From NCBI RefSeq assembly GCF_002355595.1, contig NZ_AP017422.1, positions 2,232,001 to 2,296,000 of the forward strand: a stretch of 64,000 nucleotides of DNA. Reading direction: 5' to 3'. This DNA comes from Filimonas lacunae (GTDB taxonomy: Bacteria > Bacteroidota > Bacteroidia > Chitinophagales > Chitinophagaceae). Below, in pieces: positions 1 to 8,768 of the stretch. Numbering within the stretch: the first letter of the stretch is position 1; every line of letters starts with the position of its first letter. The position numbers were made by a program, and so were the translations under genes. Under the pieces are notes generated by a model. The model was given only the letters and a program-made list of their open reading frames with translations, did no database searches and was not told the origin of the DNA.

Positions 1-111
1 CTTACAGAGGATGGCCGTTTGGTGCAGATTGATTCTACCTTATTGCAAAAAGGTGCAACCAAAAAGGTTACAAACGCCGAACTGCAAACATGGGTAAAGC
101 ATAAACCCTGA
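1..111 (+). CDS. C-terminal end of an unidentified protein (partial)
   Basis: The first 36 codons of the window form an open frame ending in TGA at 109-111. The visible tail is hydrophilic and lysine-rich, ending in WVKHKP. The start lies outside the window. The stop is only 25 nt before the next gene, so it probably belongs to the same operon as the iron-sulfur and NrfD genes downstream. A cytochrome c or another redox subunit would fit that place, but nothing in these 36 residues proves it. Confidence 0.55.
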   Translation, partial: LTEDGRLVQIDSTLLQKGATKKVTNAELQTWVKHKP

Positions 112-136
112 TTACTGATGCTACAATTTTTTGATC

Positions 137-1075
137 ATGAGCAACTCAACTAATGAACTTACCAGCAGGCGCGCGTTTTTATCCGGCGCTGCTATGGCTG
201 CCGTGGGCAGCGTGGCGGCTATAGCTTGCAACAGTAATAAACATCCTTTTACGCCGGAAGATGAAAGCGTTGTGCCATCCGGCGAAAAAGTAAAGCTGTT
301 ATCGGTAAATGGTGATGTGATAGAAGTGGATAAGGCTTTTTTAAAACCAGTGCCTGATATGCCGCCCATCAGCAACGACGAAGCACGGGTGGGCATTGCG
401 GGCAAAAAGTTTGTAATGGTAATTGATTTAAGCCGTTGTAAAAACCTGAAAAAATGCCAGTCTGCCTGTAATCACATGCACCATATCCAGGACGGACAAA
501 ACTGGATTAAAGTATATGCTATGGGAGAAGAAGCGGAGCATACAGCGCCCTACTGGCAACCCACCACCTGTATGCATTGTGATGTGCCACCTTGTGTAAA
601 AGTATGCCCTGTAGATGCCACGTTTAAGCGTCAGGACGGGGTGGTGCTGATAGACAGTGACCGCTGTATAGGTTGCCGCTTTTGCATGGCTGCCTGCCCT
701 TACAGCACCCGTGTGTTTAACTGGAGCGAACCTGTGTTAACGGAGGATGTAGCCAGCACGCATTATAACTGCGAAACCAGTGTGCCACAGAAAAAAGGCA
801 CAGTAGGTAAATGTGATTTTTGTGCAGACATGACGCGCAAAGGAGAATTACCACACTGTGTAAGCGCTTGTCCCAACGGCGTGTTCTTCTTTGGTGACAT
901 TAATGAAGACAGTGTTTCCAATGGTGCCGAAACTTTCCGCTTTAGCGAGCTGATCAGGGATAAAGCCGGTTATCGCCTGCTGGAAGACCTGGGCACGCAT
1001 CCTAACGTGTATTACCTGCCACCGGTAAACAGAAACTTTCCATTTGAGGTGGGTAAGGAAAACGATAAAGGATAA
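137..1075 (+). CDS. Periplasmic 4Fe-4S dicluster protein, HybA/PsrB-like electron-transfer subunit
   Basis: This 312-residue protein should carry electrons between a partner enzyme and the membrane quinone pool. The N-terminus has a twin-arginine signal (SRRAFLSG, residues 10-17) followed by a hydrophobic stretch ending in AIAC, so it may be a Tat-exported lipoprotein. Cysteine groups lie at 101/107/111, 145/148/153/157, 177/180/183/187 and 226/229/241/245, the four-cluster pattern of the HybA/PsrB/DmsB family. In the first group the expected second cysteine is Leu104, leaving 15 of the usual 16. The ATG at 137 was chosen over a TTG two codons upstream, because it leaves a normal Tat leader. 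The NrfD-type membrane gene follows 36 nt later, the usual partner of such proteins. The exact substrate is unknown. Confidence 0.85.
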   Translation: MSNSTNELTSRRAFLSGAAMAAVGSVAAIACNSNKHPFTPEDESVVPSGEKVKLLSVNGDVIEVDKAFLKPVPDMPPISNDEARVGIAGKKFVMVIDLSRCKNLKKCQSACNHMHHIQDGQNWIKVYAMGEEAEHTAPYWQPTTCMHCDVPPCVKVCPVDATFKRQDGVVLIDSDRCIGCRFCMAACPYSTRVFNWSEPVLTEDVASTHYNCETSVPQKKGTVGKCDFCADMTRKGELPHCVSACPNGVFFFGDINEDSVSNGAETFRFSELIRDKAGYRLLEDLGTHPNVYYLPPVNRNFPFEVGKENDKG

Positions 1076-1111
1076 GCAGTTTGTGATTGTTCACCTGTAA
1101 AATATACTACT

Positions 1112-2422
1112 GTGGAAAATGAATTAACAGTAACGGAAGAGCAAAAAATTATAGCCGATCTATTGCCCAGGCCATTTGGCAGGGCCGGCAAAATATGGGT
1201 GGCTGCATTAAGTGTAGTTTGCCTGCTGGGGGTGTTTGCCTATTACCGGCAGCTGCGTTATGGGCTGCAGGTAACCGCTATGCGCGATTATGTATCGTGG
1301 GGCTTATACATTTCCAACTTTGTGTTTTTTGTGGCTATAAGCCTGGTGGGATCGTTGATTACAGCCATATTGCGCATAGCCAATGTAACCTGGAGCACCC
1401 CCTTAACCCGTATTGCTGAAATGATAGCTATTGCGGCTATTATGTTCGCGGCCATGATTATTGTAATTGATATGGGCCGGCCCGAAAGGCTGCTGAACGT
1501 ATTTGCCCACGGGCGCATTCAATCGCCCATTATATGGGATGTGGTGGTGATCACTACTTATTTCTTTGTGAGTCTTTTATTGCTATACCTGCCTTTGCTG
1601 CCAGATATACAGATATTGCGCGCGCACCAGGTAGCTGCCGTAAAACCTTTTCAGAAGCTGTATAAGTTCATGGGGGCTTTCTGGAAAAAAACACCCGAAC
1701 AACACCGCATCAGCAGCAAAGCCATCAGCATACTTTGTATCACTATTATACCGGTGGCCTTTTGTATTCACACGGTAACCTCGTGGTTGTTTGCTACTAC
1801 TTTCCGGCCCGGATGGGACAGCACCAACTTTGGCGCTTACTTTATTTCCGGTGCTTTTCTGGCGGGCAGCGGCGCCGTGGTAGTTGCCATGTTTGTGGTA
1901 CGTAAAGCATATCAGCTGGACAAGTATATTACAGATGTACACTTTGACAAAATGGGCCGTATTCTGGTGCTGCTGGCTTTGTTGTATCTATATTTCAATG
2001 TGAATGAATACCTGGTACCTGCCTTTAAAATGAAAGAAGGAGAAGGCGCGCATCTGAACCAGCTTTTCCGTGGTGACTGGGCTTTGAAGTTTTGGACCAC
2101 CATTCTGGTATCTATGGTAATACCTATTGTGATGCTGGTGTTTAAGAAAGGCCGTAAGCCGTTGCCTATGTTCATTGCAGGATTGATGGTAGTGGCCGGT
2201 GCCTGGTTTAAAAGATACATTATTGTGGTGCCTTCTATGCTGCATCCCTTTTTGCCTATGCACGATGTGCCCGCCAGCTATAAATACTATTTCCCCAGCT
2301 GGGAAGAGTGGGCTATTGCCGGTGGTTCACTGGCAGGCGCGTTGCTGGTAATTACGCTGCTGGTGAGAATCTTTCCTGTTATCCCTATCAGGGAAACTAT
2401 TGACGAAATGAAAACTGATTAA
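1112..2422 (+). CDS. nrfD: NrfD/PsrC-type polytopic membrane subunit
   Basis: A 436-residue integral membrane protein with about nine to ten hydrophobic helices. It is expected to exchange electrons between the quinone pool and the adjacent iron-sulfur protein. The motif DMGRPERL near residue 125 is typical of the NrfD/PsrC/HybB group, where the conserved MGRP sits near the quinone-site helices. The frame starts with GTG at 1112 and no early ATG is available; the cytoplasmic N-terminus up to the first helix (about residue 28) looks natural. It lies 36 nt after the iron-sulfur gene and 1 nt before the next gene, so the three are almost surely co-transcribed. Family membership is firm; the donor or acceptor (polysulfide, hydrogenase, cytochrome or other) cannot be told from this window. 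Confidence 0.85.
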   Translation: MENELTVTEEQKIIADLLPRPFGRAGKIWVAALSVVCLLGVFAYYRQLRYGLQVTAMRDYVSWGLYISNFVFFVAISLVGSLITAILRIANVTWSTPLTRIAEMIAIAAIMFAAMIIVIDMGRPERLLNVFAHGRIQSPIIWDVVVITTYFFVSLLLLYLPLLPDIQILRAHQVAAVKPFQKLYKFMGAFWKKTPEQHRISSKAISILCITIIPVAFCIHTVTSWLFATTFRPGWDSTNFGAYFISGAFLAGSGAVVVAMFVVRKAYQLDKYITDVHFDKMGRILVLLALLYLYFNVNEYLVPAFKMKEGEGAHLNQLFRGDWALKFWTTILVSMVIPIVMLVFKKGRKPLPMFIAGLMVVAGAWFKRYIIVVPSMLHPFLPMHDVPASYKYYFPSWEEWAIAGGSLAGALLVITLLVRIFPVIPIRETIDEMKTD

Positions 2423-2423
2423 T

Positions 2424-3317
2424 ATGAAATGGCTATTAAAACAACGGCTGCTGATTGCGGGCCTGCTACTAGGGATATTGTTCCAGGGCCGGGCAATGGC
2501 ACAGGAAAATGAGCCACCTGAACTGATGTTAAAGCTGGCGTATTATAACAACGATAATATTGCTTACGTAAAAGTATCGGCCCTGGAAAAAAAGGATGGC
2601 AAATTAAATCCCGTAGAAGCCCTGCCTGTGGCACTTTACCTACAGGATACCCTAGCTGCCAACAGCATTGGTAAAGTAGTTACAGACCGCACCGGCAAAG
2701 CTACTGCTACCATTCCTGCCCGATTGCAGGCTGTCTGGAAAGCGGCTACCACATTAAGCTTTGTAGCAGTAAGTCAGCCCCAGGGTAAGCTGGCTGCAAA
2801 AACACAAAGTGTTGACATTACACGGGCACGCTTGCTACTGGATACGCTGCCCGGTGAAGATGGGAGCAGAAGCATTGTGGCACGGGTGGAAGAATGGCAG
2901 CAGGATTCTTTTGTAGCGGTGAAGGATGTGGAGTTGAAAATAGGAGTGCAGCGGCTGGCTTCTTTTTTGCCTGTAGGGGAAGATGAAACCTACACTACCG
3001 ATTCACTAGGTGTGGCCAATGCATCTTTTTCTTTACAAAAACTGCCGGGCGATGCCAAAGGCAACCTGGTGATGGTGGCAAGGGTAGAGGACAACGATAC
3101 TTATGGCAATATCAGCGTAAGCAAAACGGTGCCCTGGGGCATGGTTAAAAAAGACGATGAATTTGGATATGGCAAACGAGCCATGTGGGCGGTAAATGCC
3201 AAAGCGCCACTGCCGTTGCAAATGGTAGCCTATACGCTTATTTGTGCTGTTTGGGGCATATTGCTATACCTGGTAATGCAGATAGTAAAAATAAAGCGTA
3301 TAGGCAAAGAAGCTTAA
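2424..3317 (+). CDS. Membrane-anchored periplasmic protein with Ig-like domains, unknown function
   Basis: A 297-residue protein with an N-terminal signal peptide (residues 1 to about 26, ending AMAQ), a periplasmic part and one C-terminal membrane helix at about residues 265-288, followed by a short basic tail. The periplasmic part looks like two beta-rich Ig-like or transthyretin-like modules: segments such as TDRTGKATATIPA and TTDSLGVANASFSL recur about 110 residues apart. It starts 1 nt after the NrfD stop codon, so its production is probably tied to that of the redox pair. A role as an accessory or anchoring subunit of the complex is inference. It overlaps the end of the opposite-strand DoxX-like gene by 4 nt. 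I do not recognise a named family. Confidence 0.65.
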   Translation: MKWLLKQRLLIAGLLLGILFQGRAMAQENEPPELMLKLAYYNNDNIAYVKVSALEKKDGKLNPVEALPVALYLQDTLAANSIGKVVTDRTGKATATIPARLQAVWKAATTLSFVAVSQPQGKLAAKTQSVDITRARLLLDTLPGEDGSRSIVARVEEWQQDSFVAVKDVELKIGVQRLASFLPVGEDETYTTDSLGVANASFSLQKLPGDAKGNLVMVARVEDNDTYGNISVSKTVPWGMVKKDDEFGYGKRAMWAVNAKAPLPLQMVAYTLICAVWGILLYLVMQIVKIKRIGKEA

Positions 3318-3691
3318 TCCAGTTCTGTTTCACTCTTTTTCCAGAGTATATAAGGTAAACACATAAACAACAACATAATAATAGGGGGTAGCAAGGGGCC
3401 ATACCAACCACCTACCAGCAGCCACGAAAGAAAGGCAATAACAAAATTAATGGCAAACCCCGCATAGCCCCATTCCCGCAGGATGGGGTATTGTGGTTGC
3501 ACAATAGCAGCCACACCTATTAGTTTGGCAACGCCTATAATGGTAAGCACATACTCGGGATAACCGAGTTTTTTAATGGAATCCACCCCTGCCTGGGCAT
3601 GTGTAAGGCCACCAATGGCATCCATTAACATCAACAAGGCAAATAAAGACACGGCAATCCAATGGCCAACAACTAACTGTTTTGATTTCAT
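3314..3691 (-). CDS. DoxX-like small membrane protein
   Basis: A 125-residue protein with four predicted membrane helices, matching the DoxX-like (DoxX_2) family. Visible marks are the conserved GxxKLIGVAAI stretch, the following IREWGYAGF-like segment and a hydrophobic C-terminus ending in a charged tail. Family members are often near redox or stress genes, but the biochemical role is not settled. The start was placed at the ATG whose complement is 3689-3691; an upstream ATG adds ten residues that look unrelated. It converges on the operon at 137-3317 with a 4-nt overlap and lies alone on its strand. Confidence 0.7.
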   Translation of the reverse strand: MKSKQLVVGHWIAVSLFALLMLMDAIGGLTHAQAGVDSIKKLGYPEYVLTIIGVAKLIGVAAIVQPQYPILREWGYAGFAINFVIAFLSWLLVGGWYGPLLPPIIMLLFMCLPYILWKKSETELD

Positions 3692-3972
3692 AGTGTTTAA
3701 TGATCTTCTGTTACATAGCAAACTTACAAGCGGAATTTACGTGGGAAAATGTGCATTCAGGACATTTTAGGGGGGATTTCCGCCGCTTTTTCCTGATATA
3801 GTGGTGAAACTTTAATGCAGATGGCTGGTTACCATTTATCCTATAACTTCGGCCGCCGGGCATAAATGGTGGTGAGCGGCATTGAATTTGCTCTGAAATA
3901 TGCCCGCCAGGCCGGTAAAGAACGCTGTGCCCGGAAACAGCTGCCTGTAATGAAAGAACACCCGCAACCTGT

Positions 3973-4716
3973 ATGATTAGAACATTGATTATAGATGATG
4001 AGCCTGCTATCCGGAGAGATACCAGCCGCCTGATGGAAAACCGGGAGGGCTTTTTTGTTACCGGCACCTGTGGCACCCTGTCGGAGGCGCGGGTATTGAT
4101 AGCCAACACCGAACCGGATTTGCTGTTGCTGGATATTGAATTGAGTGATGGTAATGGTTTTGACCTGCTGGAAGCCTTTCCCGCCCGCACCTTCCGGGTT
4201 ATTTTTATCACTGCTTACAACCACTATGCTATTAAGGCTATAAAATACGGTGCATTCGATTACCTGTTAAAACCATTGGAGGAAGAAGAACTGGCAGCAG
4301 CACTACAACGGGTGCAGGAATATCCGTTGATACAAATGCAGCAACAGGTAGTGGCCCGCGAACATTTAAAACCTGCTTTGCATAACCGCATAGTGCTGCG
4401 TTCGCAACAATATTTGCAGGTGGTGAGCTTTGAGGAAATATGGTATTGCCAGGGAGAAGGTAGTTATACTACTTTCTATTTATCGGACAACAGGAAGGTT
4501 ACCGTGTCGCGCCCCATGAAAGAATATGAAGATCTGTTGCCTGAAAGCTGGTTTATACGCACACACCAGTCATACATGGTAAATCATTATTGCATAGAAC
4601 GGTTGCATAAAGATGGATATATCATTTTACGCAATGGCACAGAAATACCTGTGTCTACCCGTAAAAAAGAATATGTAATGCAATTTCTTACCGGTCAGTT
4701 ACGCCGGTCGTCCTGA
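3973..4716 (+). CDS. LytTR-family response regulator
   Basis: A 247-residue two-domain regulator. The receiver domain (1 to about 120) has the acidic pair D8/D9, the phospho-acceptor D54 in LLLLDIELSDGNG, T80 and K100 in the YLLKP motif. The C-terminal part (about 138-240) is a LytTR DNA-binding domain with the conserved FIRTHQSYMVN stretch. The sensor kinase follows 23 nt downstream, so the two form a LytS/LytR-like pair. Its targets cannot be read here; the unknown genes at 6731-9194 are nearest downstream. A 36-codon open frame (3866-3976) overlaps its start codon and may be chance. Confidence 0.92.
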   Translation: MIRTLIIDDEPAIRRDTSRLMENREGFFVTGTCGTLSEARVLIANTEPDLLLLDIELSDGNGFDLLEAFPARTFRVIFITAYNHYAIKAIKYGAFDYLLKPLEEEELAAALQRVQEYPLIQMQQQVVAREHLKPALHNRIVLRSQQYLQVVSFEEIWYCQGEGSYTTFYLSDNRKVTVSRPMKEYEDLLPESWFIRTHQSYMVNHYCIERLHKDGYIILRNGTEIPVSTRKKEYVMQFLTGQLRRSS

Positions 4717-4739
4717 TTACTTCCTGTTAAATAACAACT

Positions 4740-6632
4740 ATGAAAAGAACGTTACTATTGCTGTGCCTGCTGGTGTTGTATCTTACTGCATGTAAGCAAA
4801 AGCCGGCAGGGCGGGAAGCTTCTGCGCCTGTTGTAGCAGGAATTAACGAAACCACTGCTATACTAAACCGTTTGATAGACCAGGAATCCCGCATAGGAGC
4901 CGACTCTATGAGCAGGCAGCTGATCGCCCTGGAACCACATGTAAAAGACACTGTAAGCAAGGCTTACTATCTGTATTTAAAGGGTAACCGTTACCTGCGT
5001 AACAAAGATGCCGATTCGGCCGATCTCTGCTACAGGGCCATGCTGGATAGTACGGGTATTGATACCGTTCGCAACCTGGATGTGTTTCTGCTGCAACATA
5101 GCGGTTTGTTACGCGCCAGTATGGACACGGTGATAGATGATCATACTTTTGAACGGTTACGCCCATTAATAAAGCTGGCCGAAAAATATAAGTATCCCAA
5201 CCTGTGGCGATTGTATAACCTGGGGGCCGAAACCTATTTCCGGTATGGGGATAGTGTAATGCCGGAAATATATACCCGCATGGCTATTGCGCAGTATCCG
5301 CGGAAGAACGACCTGTTTCAGCAGTCAGTATTTATGGAGCAACTGTCGCGCTCGTATGAAAAAAAGAAAGATCATACAACTGCCTTTTTATATGAAGACA
5401 GCGCCATGTATTATGCCCGCCAGCTGAACGATAAAAGAAGGTTGGCCAGCGTGTATTCTGCCTTAGGCGTTTTACATATCAACACCGGTGATACGGCCGT
5501 TGGACATGTGTATCTGGATTCTTCTTTTGCCTTGAAAAGAGAGCTGAATGAAATCACCTACAACGACTGGCTGAACATGGGGATGGAAGCTATAGAGAAG
5601 CATACCCCAGCCAAAGCCATTCCTTTATTAAAAGAAGCACTGGCCATAGCTAAAAAGCAAAAGAACCAGGATATGTTAAACCGCGCTTATGGTACTATTT
5701 ACGAAGCGCTGTGGCAGATGGGCGATTATAAAAATGCCATCCGTTATATGGATTCTTCTTCTATTGCCGCCATGCGTGCCATGTATCAGCAGCAATACAA
5801 GCAGGTGGCAAAAATGGAAGCTATTAACAACCTGAAAGAGGAGCAGCTGAAAACCATAGCGCTGAATAAAGAAAATGAAAACAAGGCTATTCAATTGCGT
5901 CAGCAACGCTGGTTAATTATTATACTGGCAGCCCTGCTGTTACTGGCTGTGGGAGTAGGGTATTTGTTGGTAGAGCGTCGCCGCCTGCGCAATAAAAAAA
6001 GAAACATAGAGTTGGAGCAGCAACTATTGCGTAGCCAGATGGAGCCGCATTTTATTTTCAATACTTTATCTGTACTGCAAAGCTTTATCCGCAACAACGA
6101 ACCTGAAAAGGCTACCAAATACCTGAACCAGTTTGCCAGACTACTGCGTATTAACCTGGAAAATTCGCGTGAAAACCTGGTGGCATTGAAAGAAGAAGTA
6201 GAAGCGCTGGAAAACTACCTAAGCCTGCAGGCTATGCGCTTTGAAGGTGTTTTTGAATACCGGGTGCATGCTTTTGAAGGATATGAAGAAGAAGAGATTT
6301 ATATACCTCCCATGCTATTGCAACCATTTGTAGAAAACGCTATCCAGCATGGCATGCGCAACCTTGCCTATAAAGGACATATAGAAGTGAATATCCGCTT
6401 AAAAGGGCAGGCCCTGTATTGCACCATAGAAGACAATGGCGCGGGCCTGCAACAGCATGAAAAACAGGTAGCCAAAAAGTCGCTGTCGGGCATTATTACA
6501 CAGGAAAGGCTGGCTATTTTAAGCAGGCAAACACACCAGCCTGCTACGCTGGTGATCACCGACCGGCAGCAGCAGGGACAAAAAGGCCTGAAAGTGGAAA
6601 TGGTAATCCCTGTTCGCCGCCGCTCTGTTTAA
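4740..6632 (+). CDS. TPR-containing sensor histidine kinase (His_kinase/LytS type)
   Basis: A 630-residue kinase partner of the LytTR regulator just upstream. The N-terminus is a signal with a lipobox-like end (LTAC, Cys18), so the sensor part may be lipid-anchored as well as membrane-spanning. A periplasmic region of TPR-like helical repeats runs from about residue 40 to 345, followed by a short coiled coil. One membrane helix lies at about 391-411. The cytoplasmic part begins with the phospho-acceptor motif MEPHFIFNTL (His437), and the ATP-binding N box VENAIQHG includes Asn533, followed by DNGAG. This arrangement is common in Bacteroidota for ligand- or envelope-sensing kinases. The signal sensed is unknown. 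Confidence 0.9.
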   Translation: MKRTLLLLCLLVLYLTACKQKPAGREASAPVVAGINETTAILNRLIDQESRIGADSMSRQLIALEPHVKDTVSKAYYLYLKGNRYLRNKDADSADLCYRAMLDSTGIDTVRNLDVFLLQHSGLLRASMDTVIDDHTFERLRPLIKLAEKYKYPNLWRLYNLGAETYFRYGDSVMPEIYTRMAIAQYPRKNDLFQQSVFMEQLSRSYEKKKDHTTAFLYEDSAMYYARQLNDKRRLASVYSALGVLHINTGDTAVGHVYLDSSFALKRELNEITYNDWLNMGMEAIEKHTPAKAIPLLKEALAIAKKQKNQDMLNRAYGTIYEALWQMGDYKNAIRYMDSSSIAAMRAMYQQQYKQVAKMEAINNLKEEQLKTIALNKENENKAIQLRQQRWLIIILAALLLLAVGVGYLLVERRRLRNKKRNIELEQQLLRSQMEPHFIFNTLSVLQSFIRNNEPEKATKYLNQFARLLRINLENSRENLVALKEEVEALENYLSLQAMRFEGVFEYRVHAFEGYEEEEIYIPPMLLQPFVENAIQHGMRNLAYKGHIEVNIRLKGQALYCTIEDNGAGLQQHEKQVAKKSLSGIITQERLAILSRQTHQPATLVITDRQQQGQKGLKVEMVIPVRRRSV

Positions 6633-6730
6633 ACGGATTTACAGGAAAAGCAAACGGATTTAAGAAAACTTCCGGCAGAAATATACCTGCTTTATTCTGT
6701 GTAAATACCTGTTCTACATTGCAGTAGTAA

Positions 6731-7633
6731 ATGCAGTATATGAATCAGGAGAATGCAACAGAACAATACTTGCAGCAACTGCGCAACATGGGCTTTAATG
6801 AGGATATGATAGAAGTATACCGTAAGCAGATGACGCAGTATGTGAACATGGCCAATGATTGGGCCACTCAGGCACAGCAGCAGAATAGCGACGCTTTACA
6901 TAACTTTTTAAATACGGATGTCGACGGCCAGCCGGAAGCGTTTACCATACATCTGAACGCCGTATCCGACCTCACCTATGAAGAGAAATGGGCTATTGCC
7001 TGCGGGGCCGATCTGGCCTTTGCCAACGGGCAATATCTGAATGATATCGCTACCGGTTTGGGCAAGCAGGCATGCAGGCAACTGCTGTCCGACTGGTGGG
7101 ATATCGACAGTGCAGAAGAGTTGGTGGAAACCATTGAATGGCTACAGGAAGAAGGGCATCGCTTGCAATACGATACCATTTGCCAGGCCCTGAATACGAT
7201 TTCTGTAAAAGAAAGCAAAACCTTTTTGCGTTCTTACGCCGTTAACAACGAGGAGGAGGAAGAAGCCGTAATGGAAAAGCTGCGTAACACGCGCGATGCA
7301 CTTGAGCTTTTTCGCGAAAAGCAGATTATTGGCAGCACAGAGCAACCCGATGCTTTAATATGGGATTTTGCCCGCATTATCAACCTTTGTCGTGGTGGCT
7401 TTGATGCAGGTTATCTGCCTAAACAACAGGCTTTGCAATACATTGTTCACTGCATCCCGGCTATTAAAAGCACCTATTCTTCCTGGAAAGAATTATCAGT
7501 AGCTTATCAGTTTGCCCGTTGCGTATGGAATGGGGTAGATGTAGATAGCGTTGCCTTATTCCAGGAAGGAATGAAAACATTGCTGTCCAGTCCGGAAAGC
7601 CCCTGGGTAGCCTTATCCTGGGATGCTATATAA
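6731..7633 (+). CDS. DUF1266 domain protein
   Basis: A 300-residue soluble protein without signal peptide or membrane segment. The region from about residue 110 to 290 fits DUF1266: a tryptophan-rich LLSDWWDIDS stretch, the EEGHR segment, WDFARIINLCRGGFDAGYL and a C-terminal ELSVAYQFARCVWNG motif. DUF1266 has no established activity. A second ATG at codon 4 could also serve as start. It is first of four same-strand genes (6731-9194) with gaps of 10, 11 and 34 nt, which suggests one transcript. Confidence 0.75.
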   Translation: MQYMNQENATEQYLQQLRNMGFNEDMIEVYRKQMTQYVNMANDWATQAQQQNSDALHNFLNTDVDGQPEAFTIHLNAVSDLTYEEKWAIACGADLAFANGQYLNDIATGLGKQACRQLLSDWWDIDSAEELVETIEWLQEEGHRLQYDTICQALNTISVKESKTFLRSYAVNNEEEEEAVMEKLRNTRDALELFREKQIIGSTEQPDALIWDFARIINLCRGGFDAGYLPKQQALQYIVHCIPAIKSTYSSWKELSVAYQFARCVWNGVDVDSVALFQEGMKTLLSSPESPWVALSWDAI

Positions 7634-7643
7634 CAGCTAACCT

Positions 7644-8135
7644 ATGAAACAGCACTATCCTCTTGCACAGGTAGGCAGAATTATCATATACCCTGATAAA
7701 CAATTGCGGCATGCTGGACTTATATCGCTGGCACTGGCAGGGGCGTGCAGTATAATGGCTTTTCATTTTACCCCGGTTTGGCTGTATGCGGCATTGCTGT
7801 TGATGATTGCTGCGGTGGTGTTGATAGCTACATCGGGCTGGTGCGTTGTGTTTGATACCAACACAGCTGCTATACATTACAGCTGGTTGCGGGTGTTTAA
7901 CTGGTTGCTGGTAAAGTTTGAAAACATCGACAACATTGGACCTGCACCCGGGAAAATATATGGTGTGTGTTATAAAGTAACCTGCAAAAGCGGCAAGCGC
8001 ATCCGCATCAGTACATTATACAGTACACAAGGCCGTGGACAACTGAAATATGAAGCGAGTGTATTACCTGTGTTGGAAAACATGATACAATCCACTTTCG
8101 TAGAAAAAGAACACTATTCCTGTTTATCACTCTAA
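7644..8135 (+). CDS. Two-helix membrane protein of unknown function
   Basis: A 163-residue protein starting 10 nt after the DUF1266 gene. Two adjacent hydrophobic helices (about residues 24-62) are followed by a mixed alpha/beta part of about 95 residues with alternating strands. This layout resembles small membrane proteins with a bacterial PH-like domain, but that is only a guess from the pattern. Likely co-transcribed with its neighbours. Confidence 0.6.
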   Translation: MKQHYPLAQVGRIIIYPDKQLRHAGLISLALAGACSIMAFHFTPVWLYAALLLMIAAVVLIATSGWCVVFDTNTAAIHYSWLRVFNWLLVKFENIDNIGPAPGKIYGVCYKVTCKSGKRIRISTLYSTQGRGQLKYEASVLPVLENMIQSTFVEKEHYSCLSL

Positions 8136-8146
8136 ATAGAAAAACT

Positions 8147-8734
8147 ATGATACACAAATTAAAGGCTATGGTCCTATGCATTGCCCTGCTGGCCATCACG
8201 CTTACCGCCTGTGAGTACTTTGGAGGGGGAGGATGCACCTATGAAACCGCTGATGGTATTAAAGACGCGCAAAAAGAACTGGACAGTAAGTTTGGTAAAG
8301 GTGCCGGTTACACAGATGTGATGTTTTCTTTTCATAAAGATGTGGGCACGGTAATAACAGCTACCGGCACGCCCGATCTTAACTCAGCCAAACTGATTGA
8401 AAGGCATAGAATGAAAGGCATTTGGAAAGACCTGTCTGAAATAACCATGGAAATATCGGGAGAAGGCAAGCCGCGGGATTTTATGTTTACGCTGGACCAG
8501 GTAGATCTTTCGAAGATTCCTGCAATGGTAAAACAGGCTAAAGAAAAGATACAGAAAGAAAAAGGCATCGATAAGGTAATAGCAAGCAGTGTAAGCCTAA
8601 GCATGCCCGATAAGCTGGACAACAAGGAGGACGGCAATCCAACTTATCATATCAATGTTGAGCCAGAAAGCGGTGGCACTACTTTCTCTTTTGTCTATGA
8701 CGTAAAAGGAAATTTTAAAAACCTGATCTATTAA
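8147..8734 (+). CDS. Lipoprotein of unknown function
   Basis: A 195-residue protein with a classic lipoprotein signal: a basic start, a hydrophobic core and the lipobox LTAC at about residue 22, followed by a glycine-rich linker. The mature part is charged, with probable alpha/beta structure, and has no motif I know. It starts 11 nt after the membrane protein gene and is probably on the same transcript. It is likely anchored in the outer or inner membrane facing the periplasm. Confidence 0.65.
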   Translation: MIHKLKAMVLCIALLAITLTACEYFGGGGCTYETADGIKDAQKELDSKFGKGAGYTDVMFSFHKDVGTVITATGTPDLNSAKLIERHRMKGIWKDLSEITMEISGEGKPRDFMFTLDQVDLSKIPAMVKQAKEKIQKEKGIDKVIASSVSLSMPDKLDNKEDGNPTYHINVEPESGGTTFSFVYDVKGNFKNLIY

Positions 8735-8768
8735 CCTGTTTTTATTTCATTCTGTTAAAACAAAAGTT

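Noticed and set aside
131-136. TTG start for the iron-sulfur protein
   Set aside because: The ATG at 137 gives a normal twin-arginine leader; the TTG adds two residues only.
137-3317. A hydrogenase-2 operon with HybA and HybB
   Set aside because: No hydrogenase large or small subunit is visible, and the HypE-like gene is 60 kb away; NrfD complexes of other kinds fit equally.
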